From: CAHJXF01 sp964657795
GTDB lineage: Bacteria > Pseudomonadota > Gammaproteobacteria > Burkholderiales > Burkholderiaceae_D
Direction of reading: 5' to 3'
DNA: 45,515 nucleotides
Assembly (NCBI GenBank): GCA_964657795.1
Contig: CAZZWS010000004.1
Location: 1 to 45,515, forward strand
The position numbers and the translations under genes were made by a program. Below are positions 1 to 9,888 of the stretch, one piece after another (the stretch's first letter is position 1; each line of letters begins with the position of its first letter). The notes under the pieces are model-generated. The model was not told the origin of the DNA. It did no database searches and saw only the letters and a list, made by a program, of their open reading frames with translations.

Positions 1-63
1 CCTGACGCCGCGTCCTCATCGTCGAGGCGCGTCGCTGCCGCCGATCCACCCCCGGAGCACATC

Positions 64-1905
<1,842 letters not shown>

Positions 1906-1952
1906 ACGGGTGGGCGGCGCGTTCCGGTCACGCGTCGTCCGCCGTTTCGCTG

Positions 1953-2453
1953 ATGACATCCACGCCTCCGACAGACCGGCCGTACAAGATCCCGCGGTCG
2001 GTCCTCGTCGTCATCCACACCGCTGACCTGCGCGTGCTGCTGCTCGAACGGGCGGACCGTGCCGACCACTGGCAGTCGGTCACCGGCAGCGTCGACGCTC
2101 TCGACGAGCCCCTGTTCGAGACCGCGGTCCGCGAGGTCGGTGAGGAGACCGGCATCGCCGCGCGCACGGACGGCGAGCTGGCCGACTGGAACCACACGAT
2201 CGAATACACCATCTATCCGCATTGGCGCGCCCGCTACGCGCCGGGGGTGACGCGCAACGTCGAACACTGGTTCGGCCTCGCGCTGCCGGACGACTTTCCG
2301 GCCCGCGACGTGGTGCGCGTTGCCCCTCGCGAGCATTTGCAATACGCTTGGCTGCCCTTCCGGGAGGCCGCGGCGCGGTGCTTTTCGCCGAGCAACGCCG
2401 ATGCCATCCTTCAATTGCCGCAACGATGTCAGACGCGCCCGACCTTTCCCTGA
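1953..2453 (+). CDS. nudB: Dihydroneopterin triphosphate diphosphatase (Nudix)
   Basis: Nudix hydrolase of 166 residues, expected to remove pyrophosphate from dihydroneopterin triphosphate in folate synthesis. The Nudix box starts at G45 and continues through E52 to REVGEETGI (60-68). The first spacer is one residue longer than the textbook box (GX6E), which I know from betaproteobacterial NudB. The preceding WQSVTGS segment is also typical of NudB. I start it at ATG 1953, 47 bases after aspS, because the upstream extension of the frame is aspS-antiframe sequence with no homology I recognise. Its 3' end overlaps the next gene by 28 bases, so the two are probably co-translated. Position directly behind aspS is the usual nudB context. 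Confidence 0.92.
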   Translation: MTSTPPTDRPYKIPRSVLVVIHTADLRVLLLERADRADHWQSVTGSVDALDEPLFETAVREVGEETGIAARTDGELADWNHTIEYTIYPHWRARYAPGVTRNVEHWFGLALPDDFPARDVVRVAPREHLQYAWLPFREAAARCFSPSNADAILQLPQRCQTRPTFP

Positions 2454-3379
2454 CGGATCTCACCGACGAAGCCGCGTCGCTTCTCCGCGAGCGCGATGCC
2501 GTCGCGCCGATCGCGATCGAAGCCGTACCGCCCGCGGCGCGTCGGCTGCGGATGGCCACGTACAACATCCACAAGGGCGTGTCGGCGATGTCGCGTCACA
2601 ACCGCATCCATGACCTGCGCGCCGGCCTGCACGCGCTCGAAGCCGACCTCGTCTTCCTCCAGGAGGTCCAGGGCCGCAACGACCAGCACGCGGGCCGCTT
2701 CGCCAACTGGCCGGACATCGCGCAACACACGTTCCTGGCCGGCGATCGCTGGGCCGAGTCGATCTACGGACGCAACTCGGTCCGCGACGACGGCGACCAT
2801 GGCAACGCGGTGCTGTCGCGTTTCCCGATGCTGTCGCACGAGAACATCGACATCTCCGACCATCGCTTCGAGTCGCGCGGCCTCCTGCACTGCGCGCTCG
2901 ACTTCGACGGCACCGAGGTCCACTGCATCTGCGCGCATCTCGGGCTCTTCGAAGGCAGCCGCCTGCGCCAGGCCGACGCGATGATCGCGCGCATCCGCAG
3001 CCACGTCCCGACCGACGCGCCGCTCGTCATCGCCGGCGACTTCAACGACTGGCGGCATCGTCTCGGCAAGCGTCTCGTCGACAACCTCGGCGTCCGCGAA
3101 GTCTTCTCGGGTCACGAGACGCGCCGGGCCGCGCTGGTGCGTCGGTTGCGCAAGTCGCTGGAGTCCGGCGTCGATCGTCCCGTCGCAGCCTCCGAGCCCA
3201 GGAAGCTGGCGCAACCCGCGCGCACCTTCCCGAGCGCTTTTCCGCTGCTGCGCCTCGACCGCGTCTACGTCCGCGGACTGCGCATCGCATCGGCGCGCGT
3301 GCTGTCCGGGCCGACGTGGGCCCGGCTGTCGGACCATGCGCCGATCGTCGCCGAACTCGTGCTCGACGTCGTGCCCTGA
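2426..3379 (+). CDS. Endonuclease/exonuclease/phosphatase family protein
   Basis: Protein of 317 residues with the EEP (DNase I-like) fold. Visible landmarks are TYNIHKG with metal-site Asn47, FLQE with metal-ligand Glu80, AGDFNDW with Asp205 and Asn207, and the terminal SDHAP with Asp303-His304. All catalytic elements are therefore present. Members next to clsB in proteobacteria are generally annotated only as EEP-family, and the substrate (phosphodiester in lipid, nucleic acid or inositol phosphate) cannot be read from the sequence. There is no obvious signal peptide, so it is probably cytoplasmic. It overlaps nudB by 28 bases and is followed after 136 bases by clsB. A role linked to membrane phospholipid turnover is suggested only by the neighbour. 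Confidence 0.9.
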   Translation: MSDAPDLSLTDLTDEAASLLRERDAVAPIAIEAVPPAARRLRMATYNIHKGVSAMSRHNRIHDLRAGLHALEADLVFLQEVQGRNDQHAGRFANWPDIAQHTFLAGDRWAESIYGRNSVRDDGDHGNAVLSRFPMLSHENIDISDHRFESRGLLHCALDFDGTEVHCICAHLGLFEGSRLRQADAMIARIRSHVPTDAPLVIAGDFNDWRHRLGKRLVDNLGVREVFSGHETRRAALVRRLRKSLESGVDRPVAASEPRKLAQPARTFPSAFPLLRLDRVYVRGLRIASARVLSGPTWARLSDHAPIVAELVLDVVP

Positions 3380-3431
3380 ATCGGGAATCGATGGCATCAA
3401 GACGACTCTTAACGGGGATGGACGCAAGGCG

Positions 3432-3471
3432 CACGAGTCGCTCGATAGCCTTAGCTATCGGGCGGCTCGTG
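3432..3471. repeat. Long perfect hairpin upstream of clsB
   Basis: An 18-bp stem around a CTTA loop. The inner arm is CGATAGC (3443-3449) against GCTATCG (3454-3460), and the outer arm CACGAG (3432-3437) against CTCGTG (3466-3471), with only G-U or G-G positions between. A further palindrome GGCGATCGCC lies at 3478-3487. No T-run follows, so it is not an intrinsic terminator on either strand. It occupies most of the 136-base gap before the GTG start of clsB. It may be a dispersed palindromic element or an mRNA structure controlling clsB. Confidence 0.7.
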
Positions 3472-3515
3472 AAACGCGGCGATCGCCCGGTTCCGGGTCC
3501 CGACTCAGGGCACCT

Positions 3516-4724
3516 GTGAGTTTCGAGGGCGGCAACCGCGTCGACCTGCTGTGCGGCGGCATCGAGTACTTCCCGGCGTTGATCACCGCGATCGAGCAGG
3601 CCACGAAGGAGGTCTATCTCGAGACCTACATCTACCACGACGACGACACGGGCCGTCGCATCACGGACGTGCTGTGCGCGGCGGCCCGTCGCGGCATCGA
3701 GGTCCACGTGTCGGTCGATGGCTTCGGATCGACCAATCTGGCGCCGGCCATCGCCGCACGTTTCGAGGAAGCCGGTGTCGAGCACGTGGTGTTCCGGCCC
3801 GAGAACTACTCGTGGCGCAGCGGCATCAAGTGGTTCGACCGCAAGCGCCTGCGGCGGCTGCATCGCAAGCTGGCCATGATCGATCGCAAGGTCGCGTTCT
3901 GCGGCGGCATCAACGTGCTCGACGACCTCGCCGACCCCAATCACGGGCCGCTCGAAGCGCCGCGCTTCGACTTCACCGCGCGTGTCGAAGGACCCATCGT
4001 CGGTCATATCTCCGCGTTCATGATCAACCAGTGGCTGCGGCTCGACTGGGAGCGCATCGCGAAGAAGCGAGCCGGATTGCAGGAAGCGATCGACACGTGG
4101 TTCTCGCGGCGCGAGTGGGCCCGGACGCGGGCCGCCGATGCCGACGTGCGCGTGTCGTTCGTGACGCGCGACAACGTGCGCAACCGCCGCCGCATCGAGC
4201 GCGCGTACCTCGCGGCGATCCGTCTCGCGCAGCACGAGATCCTGCTATGCAATGCTTACTATTTTCCGGGCCGTCGCTTCCGCAAGTCGCTGGTCGCGGC
4301 CGCGCGCCGCGGCGTGCGCGTACGGCTGCTGCTGCAGGGTCGTCCCGAATATCCGGTCCAGCATTTCGCGAGCCAGGCGCTGTACGACGAACTGCTCGCC
4401 GCCGGCATCGAGATCCACGAATACACGCGCAGCTTCCTGCATGCCAAGGTCGGTGTCGTCGACGATGCGTGGGCGACGGTCGGCTCGTCGAACATCGACC
4501 CGTTCAGCCTGCTGCTCGCGCGCGAAGCCAACCTCGTCATCCGCGACGCGGCGTTCGCCGTCGAATTGCGCGGGCATCTCGAGGCCGCGATCGAACACGA
4601 CGCGACGCCGGTCCGTCTCGAACATCGCGTGAAGAACGGGCCTCTGATCCGCCTGATGCACACGGCGTCGTACGCGGTGCTGCGCTTCGGCGTGGCGCTG
4701 TCGGGCGTGACGGGTCGATACTGA
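3516..4724 (+). CDS. clsB: Cardiolipin synthase B (phospholipase D family)
   Basis: Phospholipase D-superfamily enzyme that makes cardiolipin at the inner membrane. Two HKD motifs are intact: H116/K118/D123 (HRKLAMID) and H309/K311/D316 (HAKVGVVD), each followed by the expected GGIN or GSSNID turn. The 402 residues match ClsB (about 410) and there is no N-terminal pair of membrane helices as in ClsA. I start at GTG 3516, just before SFEGGNRVDLL, where homologues begin. The frame stays open further upstream, but that stretch is the hairpin region and does not look coding. The stop is one base from the start of the exonuclease gene, so clsB is translationally linked to the first gene of the repair cluster. 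Confidence 0.9.
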   Translation: MSFEGGNRVDLLCGGIEYFPALITAIEQATKEVYLETYIYHDDDTGRRITDVLCAAARRGIEVHVSVDGFGSTNLAPAIAARFEEAGVEHVVFRPENYSWRSGIKWFDRKRLRRLHRKLAMIDRKVAFCGGINVLDDLADPNHGPLEAPRFDFTARVEGPIVGHISAFMINQWLRLDWERIAKKRAGLQEAIDTWFSRREWARTRAADADVRVSFVTRDNVRNRRRIERAYLAAIRLAQHEILLCNAYYFPGRRFRKSLVAAARRGVRVRLLLQGRPEYPVQHFASQALYDELLAAGIEIHEYTRSFLHAKVGVVDDAWATVGSSNIDPFSLLLAREANLVIRDAAFAVELRGHLEAAIEHDATPVRLEHRVKNGPLIRLMHTASYAVLRFGVALSGVTGRY

Positions 4725-4725
4725 G

Positions 4726-5835
4726 ATGAAGCCCGACGACCTCGTCGTGTTGCGGCCCGAGGGCCTCTACTGCCCGCCCGGCGATTTCTACATCGACCCG
4801 TGGCGGCCGGTCGATCGCGCAGTCATCACGCACGCGCACGGCGACCACGCGCGGACGGGGCACGGCCACTACCTGAGCGCCGCGCCCGGCGAAGGCGTGC
4901 TGCGCACCCGCCTCGGATCCATCGACCTGCAGTCGCTGCCTTACGGCGAGGCCATCGTCCATCACGGCGTCCGGCTGTCGCTGCATCCGGCGGGACACGT
5001 ACTGGGCTCGGCACAGGTCAGGCTCGAACACGGTGGCCCGAGTCGTCGACAAGTCTGGGTCGCTTCCGGCGACTACAAGTTCATGGAGCGCACTCGCGAC
5101 GAACGCGATATCGACCCGACCTGCCCGCCGTTCGAGCCGGTCCGCTGCGATGTCTTCATCACCGAGTCGACCTTCGGGCTGCCGATCTATCGCTGGCAGC
5201 CGCAACGGGAGATCTTCGCCGGCATCGACGCATGGTGGCGCGCCAACGCGGCCGCCGATCGCGCGTCGGTGCTGTTCTGCTACGCGTTCGGCAAGGCGCA
5301 ACGCGTGCTGGCCGGCATCGACTCGTCGATCGGTCCGATCTTCTGCCACGGCGCGGTCGAGCCGCTGAACCGCGCCTATCGCGAAGCCGGCGTGGCCTTG
5401 CCGCAGACGACGCCGGTCTCCGAAGTGACCGACAAGACGCTGTTCCGCCGTGGCCTCGTCATCGCGCCGCCGTCCGCCGCCGGCTCGACCTGGATGCGTC
5501 GCTTCGGCGAGTACAGCGACGCGTTCGCGTCGGGCTGGATGCTGCTGCGGGGCGCACGGCGGCGACGCGCGCTGGACCGGGGCTTCGTGCTGTCGGACCA
5601 CGCGGACTGGCCGGGCCTGCACGCGGCCATCGCGGCGACCGGCGCCGGTCGCGTCATCGTCACGCACGGCCAGGTACCGGTGATGGTCCGCTGGTTGTGC
5701 GAGAACGGGCTCGAAGCCGAGGCCTTCGAGACCGAGTACGGCGACGACGCCGATCCCGAACTCGAGGCGACAACTCAGCAACCCACGGCTCGAGGTCTCA
5801 TCGAGCAGCCGAGCGACGCCGTCACGGCGTCGTGA
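4726..5835 (+). CDS. Ligase-associated DNA exonuclease (metallo-beta-lactamase fold)
   Basis: Protein of 369 residues of the family named ligase-associated DNA exonuclease (MBL/beta-CASP relatives of mRNA 3'-end processing factors). The metal site THAHGDHAR is at residues 35-43 (H36, H38, D40, H41), followed by PAGHVLGSAQV (third histidine), the GDY aspartate and a late SDHADWPGL segment. In the cluster characterised from Pseudomonas putida this component (Exo) sits with an ATP-dependent ligase, Lhr-Core helicase and a metallophosphoesterase. Manganese-dependent nuclease activity was reported there for cluster nuclease components. Here it starts one base after clsB and its last 14 bases overlap, tail to tail, the GGDEF gene that separates it from the ligase. 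Confidence 0.92.
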   Translation: MKPDDLVVLRPEGLYCPPGDFYIDPWRPVDRAVITHAHGDHARTGHGHYLSAAPGEGVLRTRLGSIDLQSLPYGEAIVHHGVRLSLHPAGHVLGSAQVRLEHGGPSRRQVWVASGDYKFMERTRDERDIDPTCPPFEPVRCDVFITESTFGLPIYRWQPQREIFAGIDAWWRANAAADRASVLFCYAFGKAQRVLAGIDSSIGPIFCHGAVEPLNRAYREAGVALPQTTPVSEVTDKTLFRRGLVIAPPSAAGSTWMRRFGEYSDAFASGWMLLRGARRRRALDRGFVLSDHADWPGLHAAIAATGAGRVIVTHGQVPVMVRWLCENGLEAEAFETEYGDDADPELEATTQQPTARGLIEQPSDAVTAS

Positions 5836-7099
5836 CCGGCGGCGTCGCCTCCCGTCGCGCGCGCTGGCCGGTCGTCGCACGCAACGCGCCGATGGCGGTC
5901 TCGACCCGGTACGCCTGGACCCGATCGCGACCTCGCTCCTTGGCCGCGTGGAGCGCTTCTTCGGCCGCGGCCAGCAACTCGCGAACCTCGTCGACGTCGC
6001 TGGCTTCGGCGATGCCGATGCTGACGGTCACGCGGACCGACACCGGACCGCCATGACCCTGCACATGGAACGGCCCTTCGGCGATCACGCCGCGCAACTG
6101 CTCGGCGAGCACCAGCGCTTCCCGGCGGTACTGCGGAACCAGGATGGCGAATTCGTCGCCGCCCGAACGCGCGAGCCGCTCGGTGCGACGCAAGCGCGAC
6201 GCGAGCCGCCGCGCGACCTCGCGCAGGATCGCATCGCCCGCGACCGGTCCCCACTCGTCGTTGTGCTGTTTCAGATGATCGACGCCGATCAGCATCAGCG
6301 ACAGCGCCGTCGCGTAGCGCACGCGGAACGCCCACTCCTCGACGAGCTTGTGATCGAAGTCGCTGCGATTGGCGACGCCGGTCAGCTCGTCGGTGGTCGC
6401 GGACGCGATCAGCCGCGCCTCGAGCGCGCGGCGCGCGGCGAATTCGATCTTCAGCAGCGCCCAGAACACCAGCGACAGCAGGCTGACCAGCGTCAGCGAG
6501 CCGACCATGATCCAGGTCGACTTCTGGCTCGCATCGCCCTGCGTGTTGCGGTAGCTGCGCAGTCGCGCGCTGGCTTCTTCGCGCATCGCGGCGATCATCT
6601 CGTCGGCCTCGTCGCGCGTCCCGGCCGCCGCCGCGTCGGAGCTGCGCACGCCGAGACCGAACAGGCGATTGATCAGCGGGGCGAGACGCGACAGGCGTTC
6701 CGACTGCGCCGGCTCGTCGCCGGTCAGCGGGCCGAGTGCCGCGAGGTTGAGACGCGCCTGGAAGCGCGCGTTGTCGTACCGGTCACCCTTGTACCGGTCG
6801 CCGTCGCTGCCGTCGCGGACCCGGTCGCGGGCACGCCCGGCCGCCAGGTCGCGACCGGCCATGTCGCCGTCGCGCAGCGCGAGCTGCAGCCTGTCGAGCG
6901 TGGCCGCGATCTCGATCGTCCGGAACGAGCGTTTGCCTGCTTCGGCCGCCTCGTTGTTGACGTGGTGGACCACCAGCGCCATCACGGCCAGCACCATCGC
7001 GCCCAGGATGCTGGTCACGATCAGTCCCTGCTCGATCAGGCTGGCCCGCGGCTTCATCGGCCGGAAGATCGAGCGGAGCGGTCGCGGGATTTTGCGCAT
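5822..7099 (-). CDS. Membrane-bound diguanylate cyclase (GGDEF)
   Basis: Predicted c-di-GMP synthase of 425 residues. A first membrane helix lies at about 25-46, a periplasmic segment of about 150 residues follows, a second helix spans about 196-216, and the GGDEF domain covers about 225-410. The active-site signature is intact (GGDEF, 313-317). The inhibitory I-site, normally RxxD, reads RRTE (304-307), so product inhibition may be altered. The periplasmic region is helical and charged and resembles four-helix sensor domains; its ligand is unknown. The gene stands alone on the minus strand, overlaps the end of the exonuclease and diverges from the ligase. Its 5' end therefore shares a 101-base intergenic region with the ligase promoter. 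Confidence 0.9.
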   Translation of the reverse strand: MRKIPRPLRSIFRPMKPRASLIEQGLIVTSILGAMVLAVMALVVHHVNNEAAEAGKRSFRTIEIAATLDRLQLALRDGDMAGRDLAAGRARDRVRDGSDGDRYKGDRYDNARFQARLNLAALGPLTGDEPAQSERLSRLAPLINRLFGLGVRSSDAAAAGTRDEADEMIAAMREEASARLRSYRNTQGDASQKSTWIMVGSLTLVSLLSLVFWALLKIEFAARRALEARLIASATTDELTGVANRSDFDHKLVEEWAFRVRYATALSLMLIGVDHLKQHNDEWGPVAGDAILREVARRLASRLRRTERLARSGGDEFAILVPQYRREALVLAEQLRGVIAEGPFHVQGHGGPVSVRVTVSIGIAEASDVDEVRELLAAAEEALHAAKERGRDRVQAYRVETAIGALRATTGQRARREATPPVTTP

Positions 7100-7200
7100 C
7101 GTCGAAAGCTATCATGCCGTCCACGACGGACCGTCGCCGCCGATGCCCGGCACCCGTCCGGCCGTCGCGCGCCAGCGACGCCGCGCTCGTCCCCGACCCC

Positions 7201-9024
7201 ATGAAGTCCTTCGCCCGGCTCTTCGCAGACCTCGACCAATCGACCGCGACCCGCGCGAAGCAGGCGGCGCTGGTGCGCTACTTCGAGGAGATCGCGGTGC
7301 GCGCGCGAACAAGCACCGCCGCCGGCGACACGGGCGACGACGAGGCCGAGCGCGATGCGGCGTGGGCCGTCTATTTCCTGGCCGGGGGCAAGCCGCGCCA
7401 GACCGTGCCCACGCGTCTGATGCGCGAGACCGCACGCGACATCGCCGCGCTGCCCGAGTGGCTGTTCGACGAGAGCTACCAGGCGGTCGGTGACCTGGCC
7501 GAGACCATCGCGCACGTGCTGCCGCCGCCGTCGCGCACGTCGGACCTTGGCCTCGCCGCATGGGTCGAGGACCGGCTGCTGGCGTTGAAGGGCGCGCCGC
7601 CCGAGGTCGTGACCGAGCGTCTTGCCGACTGGTGGGACGAGCTCGACACCGGCGAACGCTTCCTGCTGATCAAGCTGATCGGCGGCGCGTTCCGCGTCGG
7701 CGTCTCGAAGCTGTCGGTCACGCGCGCGCTCGCGACGGTGTCGGGCGTGGACCCGAAGATCGTCGCGCACCGGCTGATGGGGTACACCGATGGCCGCTCG
7801 CGTCCGGACGCGGCGGCCTATCGATCGTTGATCTGTCAACCATCCGGCGAGACCGATGGCGAGCGTCCGGCCGAGCTGCGCGGGCAGCCGTACCCATTCT
7901 TCCTGGCCCATGCGTTGAACGAGCCGGTCGAGCGCTTCGACGCGCTGCTCGGCTCGCCGCACGACTGGCAGGTCGAATGGAAGTACGACGGGATCCGTGG
8001 CCAGCTCGTCGTGCGCGGCCGCGAGGCGCATCTGTGGTCGCGCGGCGAGGACCTCGTCACCGATCGCTTTCCGGAACTCGCCGCGCTGGTCGACGTGGTC
8101 CCCGACGGCAGCGTGATCGATGGCGAGATCCTGGTGTGGCGCAGCGACGACAAGACGTCACCGGCCTCGTTCGCCGACCTGCAGACCCGCATCGGCCGGA
8201 AGTCGTTGTCGAAGAAACTGCTCGCCGACACGCCGGTCGTGCTGGTGGCCTACGATCTGCTCGAGGAACACGGCATCGACCTGCGCACGCGACCGCAGGC
8301 CGAGCGTCGCGCACGTCTCGAAAAGCTGGTCAACGGCATCGATCATCCGTCGCTGCGGCTGTCGCCGGTGCTCGACGCCGACACGTGGCAGGCCTTCGCG
8401 ACACTGCGCGAGGAAGCCCGCGCGCGGCGCGTCGAGGGCTTCATGCTGAAGCGCCGCGACGCGCAGTACGGCATCGGACGGACCAAGGACGTCGGCGTCT
8501 GGTGGAAGTGGAAGATCGATCCGCTGACCGTCGACGCGGTGCTGATCTATGCGCAACGCGGCCACGGGCGACGGGCGTCGCTGTACAGCGACTTCACGTT
8601 CGCGGTATGGGATCGTGCGCTCGACCCTGGGGACGAAGGGCCCGATGGAAGCAGGCCGCGAGCACTGATCCCGTTCGCGAAGGCCTACTCGGGCCTGACC
8701 GACGAGGAGATGGGCAAGGTCGACGCCATCGTCCGCAAGACCACGCTCGAGAAGTTCGGGCCGGTGCGCAGCGTCAGGCCGACGCAGGTCTTCGAGCTCG
8801 GCTTCGAAGGCATCCAGCGCTCGAGCCGCCACAAGTCGGGCATCGCGACGCGCTTCCCGCGGATGCTGCGCTGGCGGACCGACAAGCCCATCGAAGAGGC
8901 CGACACGCTGGCGTCGCTCGAAGCGTTGATGGCCGACGGTCCGGCACCCGTCGTGCGCGAGATACCGACCATCGACGATCCCGAAGCGCACGGCGCGCAC
9001 GCGATCGACGACGCGGGCCCATGA
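7201..9024 (+). CDS. ATP-dependent DNA ligase, Lhr-cluster type
   Basis: Nick-sealing ligase of 607 residues. An N-terminal DNA-binding domain (about 1-190) is followed by the nucleotidyltransferase domain with motif I KYDG, AMP-accepting lysine at 261. Motif III-like DGEI, motif IV GFMLK and motif V WWKWK are visible, then the OB domain. It lacks polymerase or Ku-partner domains, so it is the LigB/C-like type found beside Lhr rather than the NHEJ LigD. I start it at ATG 7201 (MKSFARLFADLD), the conserved family N-terminus; the frame is open 29 codons further up. Its TGA overlaps the ATG of the DUF429 gene, giving strict translational coupling to an unexpected partner. Confidence 0.94.
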   Translation: MKSFARLFADLDQSTATRAKQAALVRYFEEIAVRARTSTAAGDTGDDEAERDAAWAVYFLAGGKPRQTVPTRLMRETARDIAALPEWLFDESYQAVGDLAETIAHVLPPPSRTSDLGLAAWVEDRLLALKGAPPEVVTERLADWWDELDTGERFLLIKLIGGAFRVGVSKLSVTRALATVSGVDPKIVAHRLMGYTDGRSRPDAAAYRSLICQPSGETDGERPAELRGQPYPFFLAHALNEPVERFDALLGSPHDWQVEWKYDGIRGQLVVRGREAHLWSRGEDLVTDRFPELAALVDVVPDGSVIDGEILVWRSDDKTSPASFADLQTRIGRKSLSKKLLADTPVVLVAYDLLEEHGIDLRTRPQAERRARLEKLVNGIDHPSLRLSPVLDADTWQAFATLREEARARRVEGFMLKRRDAQYGIGRTKDVGVWWKWKIDPLTVDAVLIYAQRGHGRRASLYSDFTFAVWDRALDPGDEGPDGSRPRALIPFAKAYSGLTDEEMGKVDAIVRKTTLEKFGPVRSVRPTQVFELGFEGIQRSSRHKSGIATRFPRMLRWRTDKPIEEADTLASLEALMADGPAPVVREIPTIDDPEAHGAHAIDDAGP

Positions 9025-9884
9025 CGACGATCGCACCGGTCCTCTACGGCGTCGACTTCACGAGCGCGCCGCGACGCGCGAAGCCGATCACGGTCGCGCG
9101 CCTCGTGGCGATGGACGCCGTTGATGGCTGCGCGAGCTTCGCGCTGGTCGGGCTCGAAGCCTTCGAGGACTGGCCCGCGTTCGAGGCCTTCCTGATGCGA
9201 CCGGGTCCGTGGATCGCCGGCTTCGACATGCCGTTCGGACTGCCGCGGGAGCTGGTCGAGGGCCTCGGATGGCCGCTCGCGTGGCGCGATCTGATCGCGC
9301 ACTACGCATCGCTGGCCCGGCCCGTCATCCGCGCGCTCTTCGTCGACTGGTGCGCTACGCGGCCGGTCGGCGCCAAGTTCGCGCACCGCGCGACCGACGG
9401 TCCGGCGCGGTCGAGCTCCTCGATGAAGTGGGTCAACCCGCCGGTCGCGTGGATGCTGCATGCCGGCGTGCCGCGATTGATCGCGGCAGGCGTGAGTGTC
9501 CCCGGCCTCGACGACGATCCGACCACGGTCGATGCGACCCGCGTCGCGCTCGAGGCCTACCCCGGCTATCTCGCTCGCGCCGTCACGAAGGCGTCGTACA
9601 AGTCGGACACGCGGTCGATGCAGACGCCCGCACGCCGCGATCAACGGGTGCGCATCGTCACCGCGCTCGAGCACGGCGACCATCCGTTCGCGTTGCGGAT
9701 CGTGCTCGACGACGCCCAGCGTGCGGTGCTGATCGACGAAGGCAGCGCGGATCGACTCGATGCGTTGCTGTGCGCCGTCGAAGCCGCGTGGGCCTGGCGA
9801 CGGTACGTTGAAGGCCATTCGCGCTACGGCCTCCCGGACGCCATCGATCCGCTCGAAGGATGGATCGTGGGCGTGCCGCGATGA
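9021..9884 (+). CDS. DUF429 protein, predicted RNase H-like nuclease
   Basis: Protein of 287 residues that I assign to DUF429 by its motifs: GVDFTSAP (D12), AGFDMPFGLP (D69), ALEAYPG (E178) and a late GSADRLDALLCA (D244/D247). These acidic positions on strand-helix motifs fit an RNase H-like fold with a metal-ion catalytic centre, as proposed for the family. No enzymatic activity is established that I know of. The gene begins inside the ligase stop codon (ATGA, 9021-9024) and ends 4 bases before the Lhr helicase start, so it is made in step with both repair enzymes. There is no signal peptide or membrane helix. Substrate and role are inference from context only. Confidence 0.85.
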   Translation: MTTIAPVLYGVDFTSAPRRAKPITVARLVAMDAVDGCASFALVGLEAFEDWPAFEAFLMRPGPWIAGFDMPFGLPRELVEGLGWPLAWRDLIAHYASLARPVIRALFVDWCATRPVGAKFAHRATDGPARSSSSMKWVNPPVAWMLHAGVPRLIAAGVSVPGLDDDPTTVDATRVALEAYPGYLARAVTKASYKSDTRSMQTPARRDQRVRIVTALEHGDHPFALRIVLDDAQRAVLIDEGSADRLDALLCAVEAAWAWRRYVEGHSRYGLPDAIDPLEGWIVGVPR

Positions 9885-9888
9885 CGCC

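Noticed and set aside
3336..3515. Upstream extension of clsB to ATG 3336
   Set aside because: It would overlap the EEP phosphatase by 44 bases and translate the hairpin; the added 60 residues have no resemblance to ClsB.
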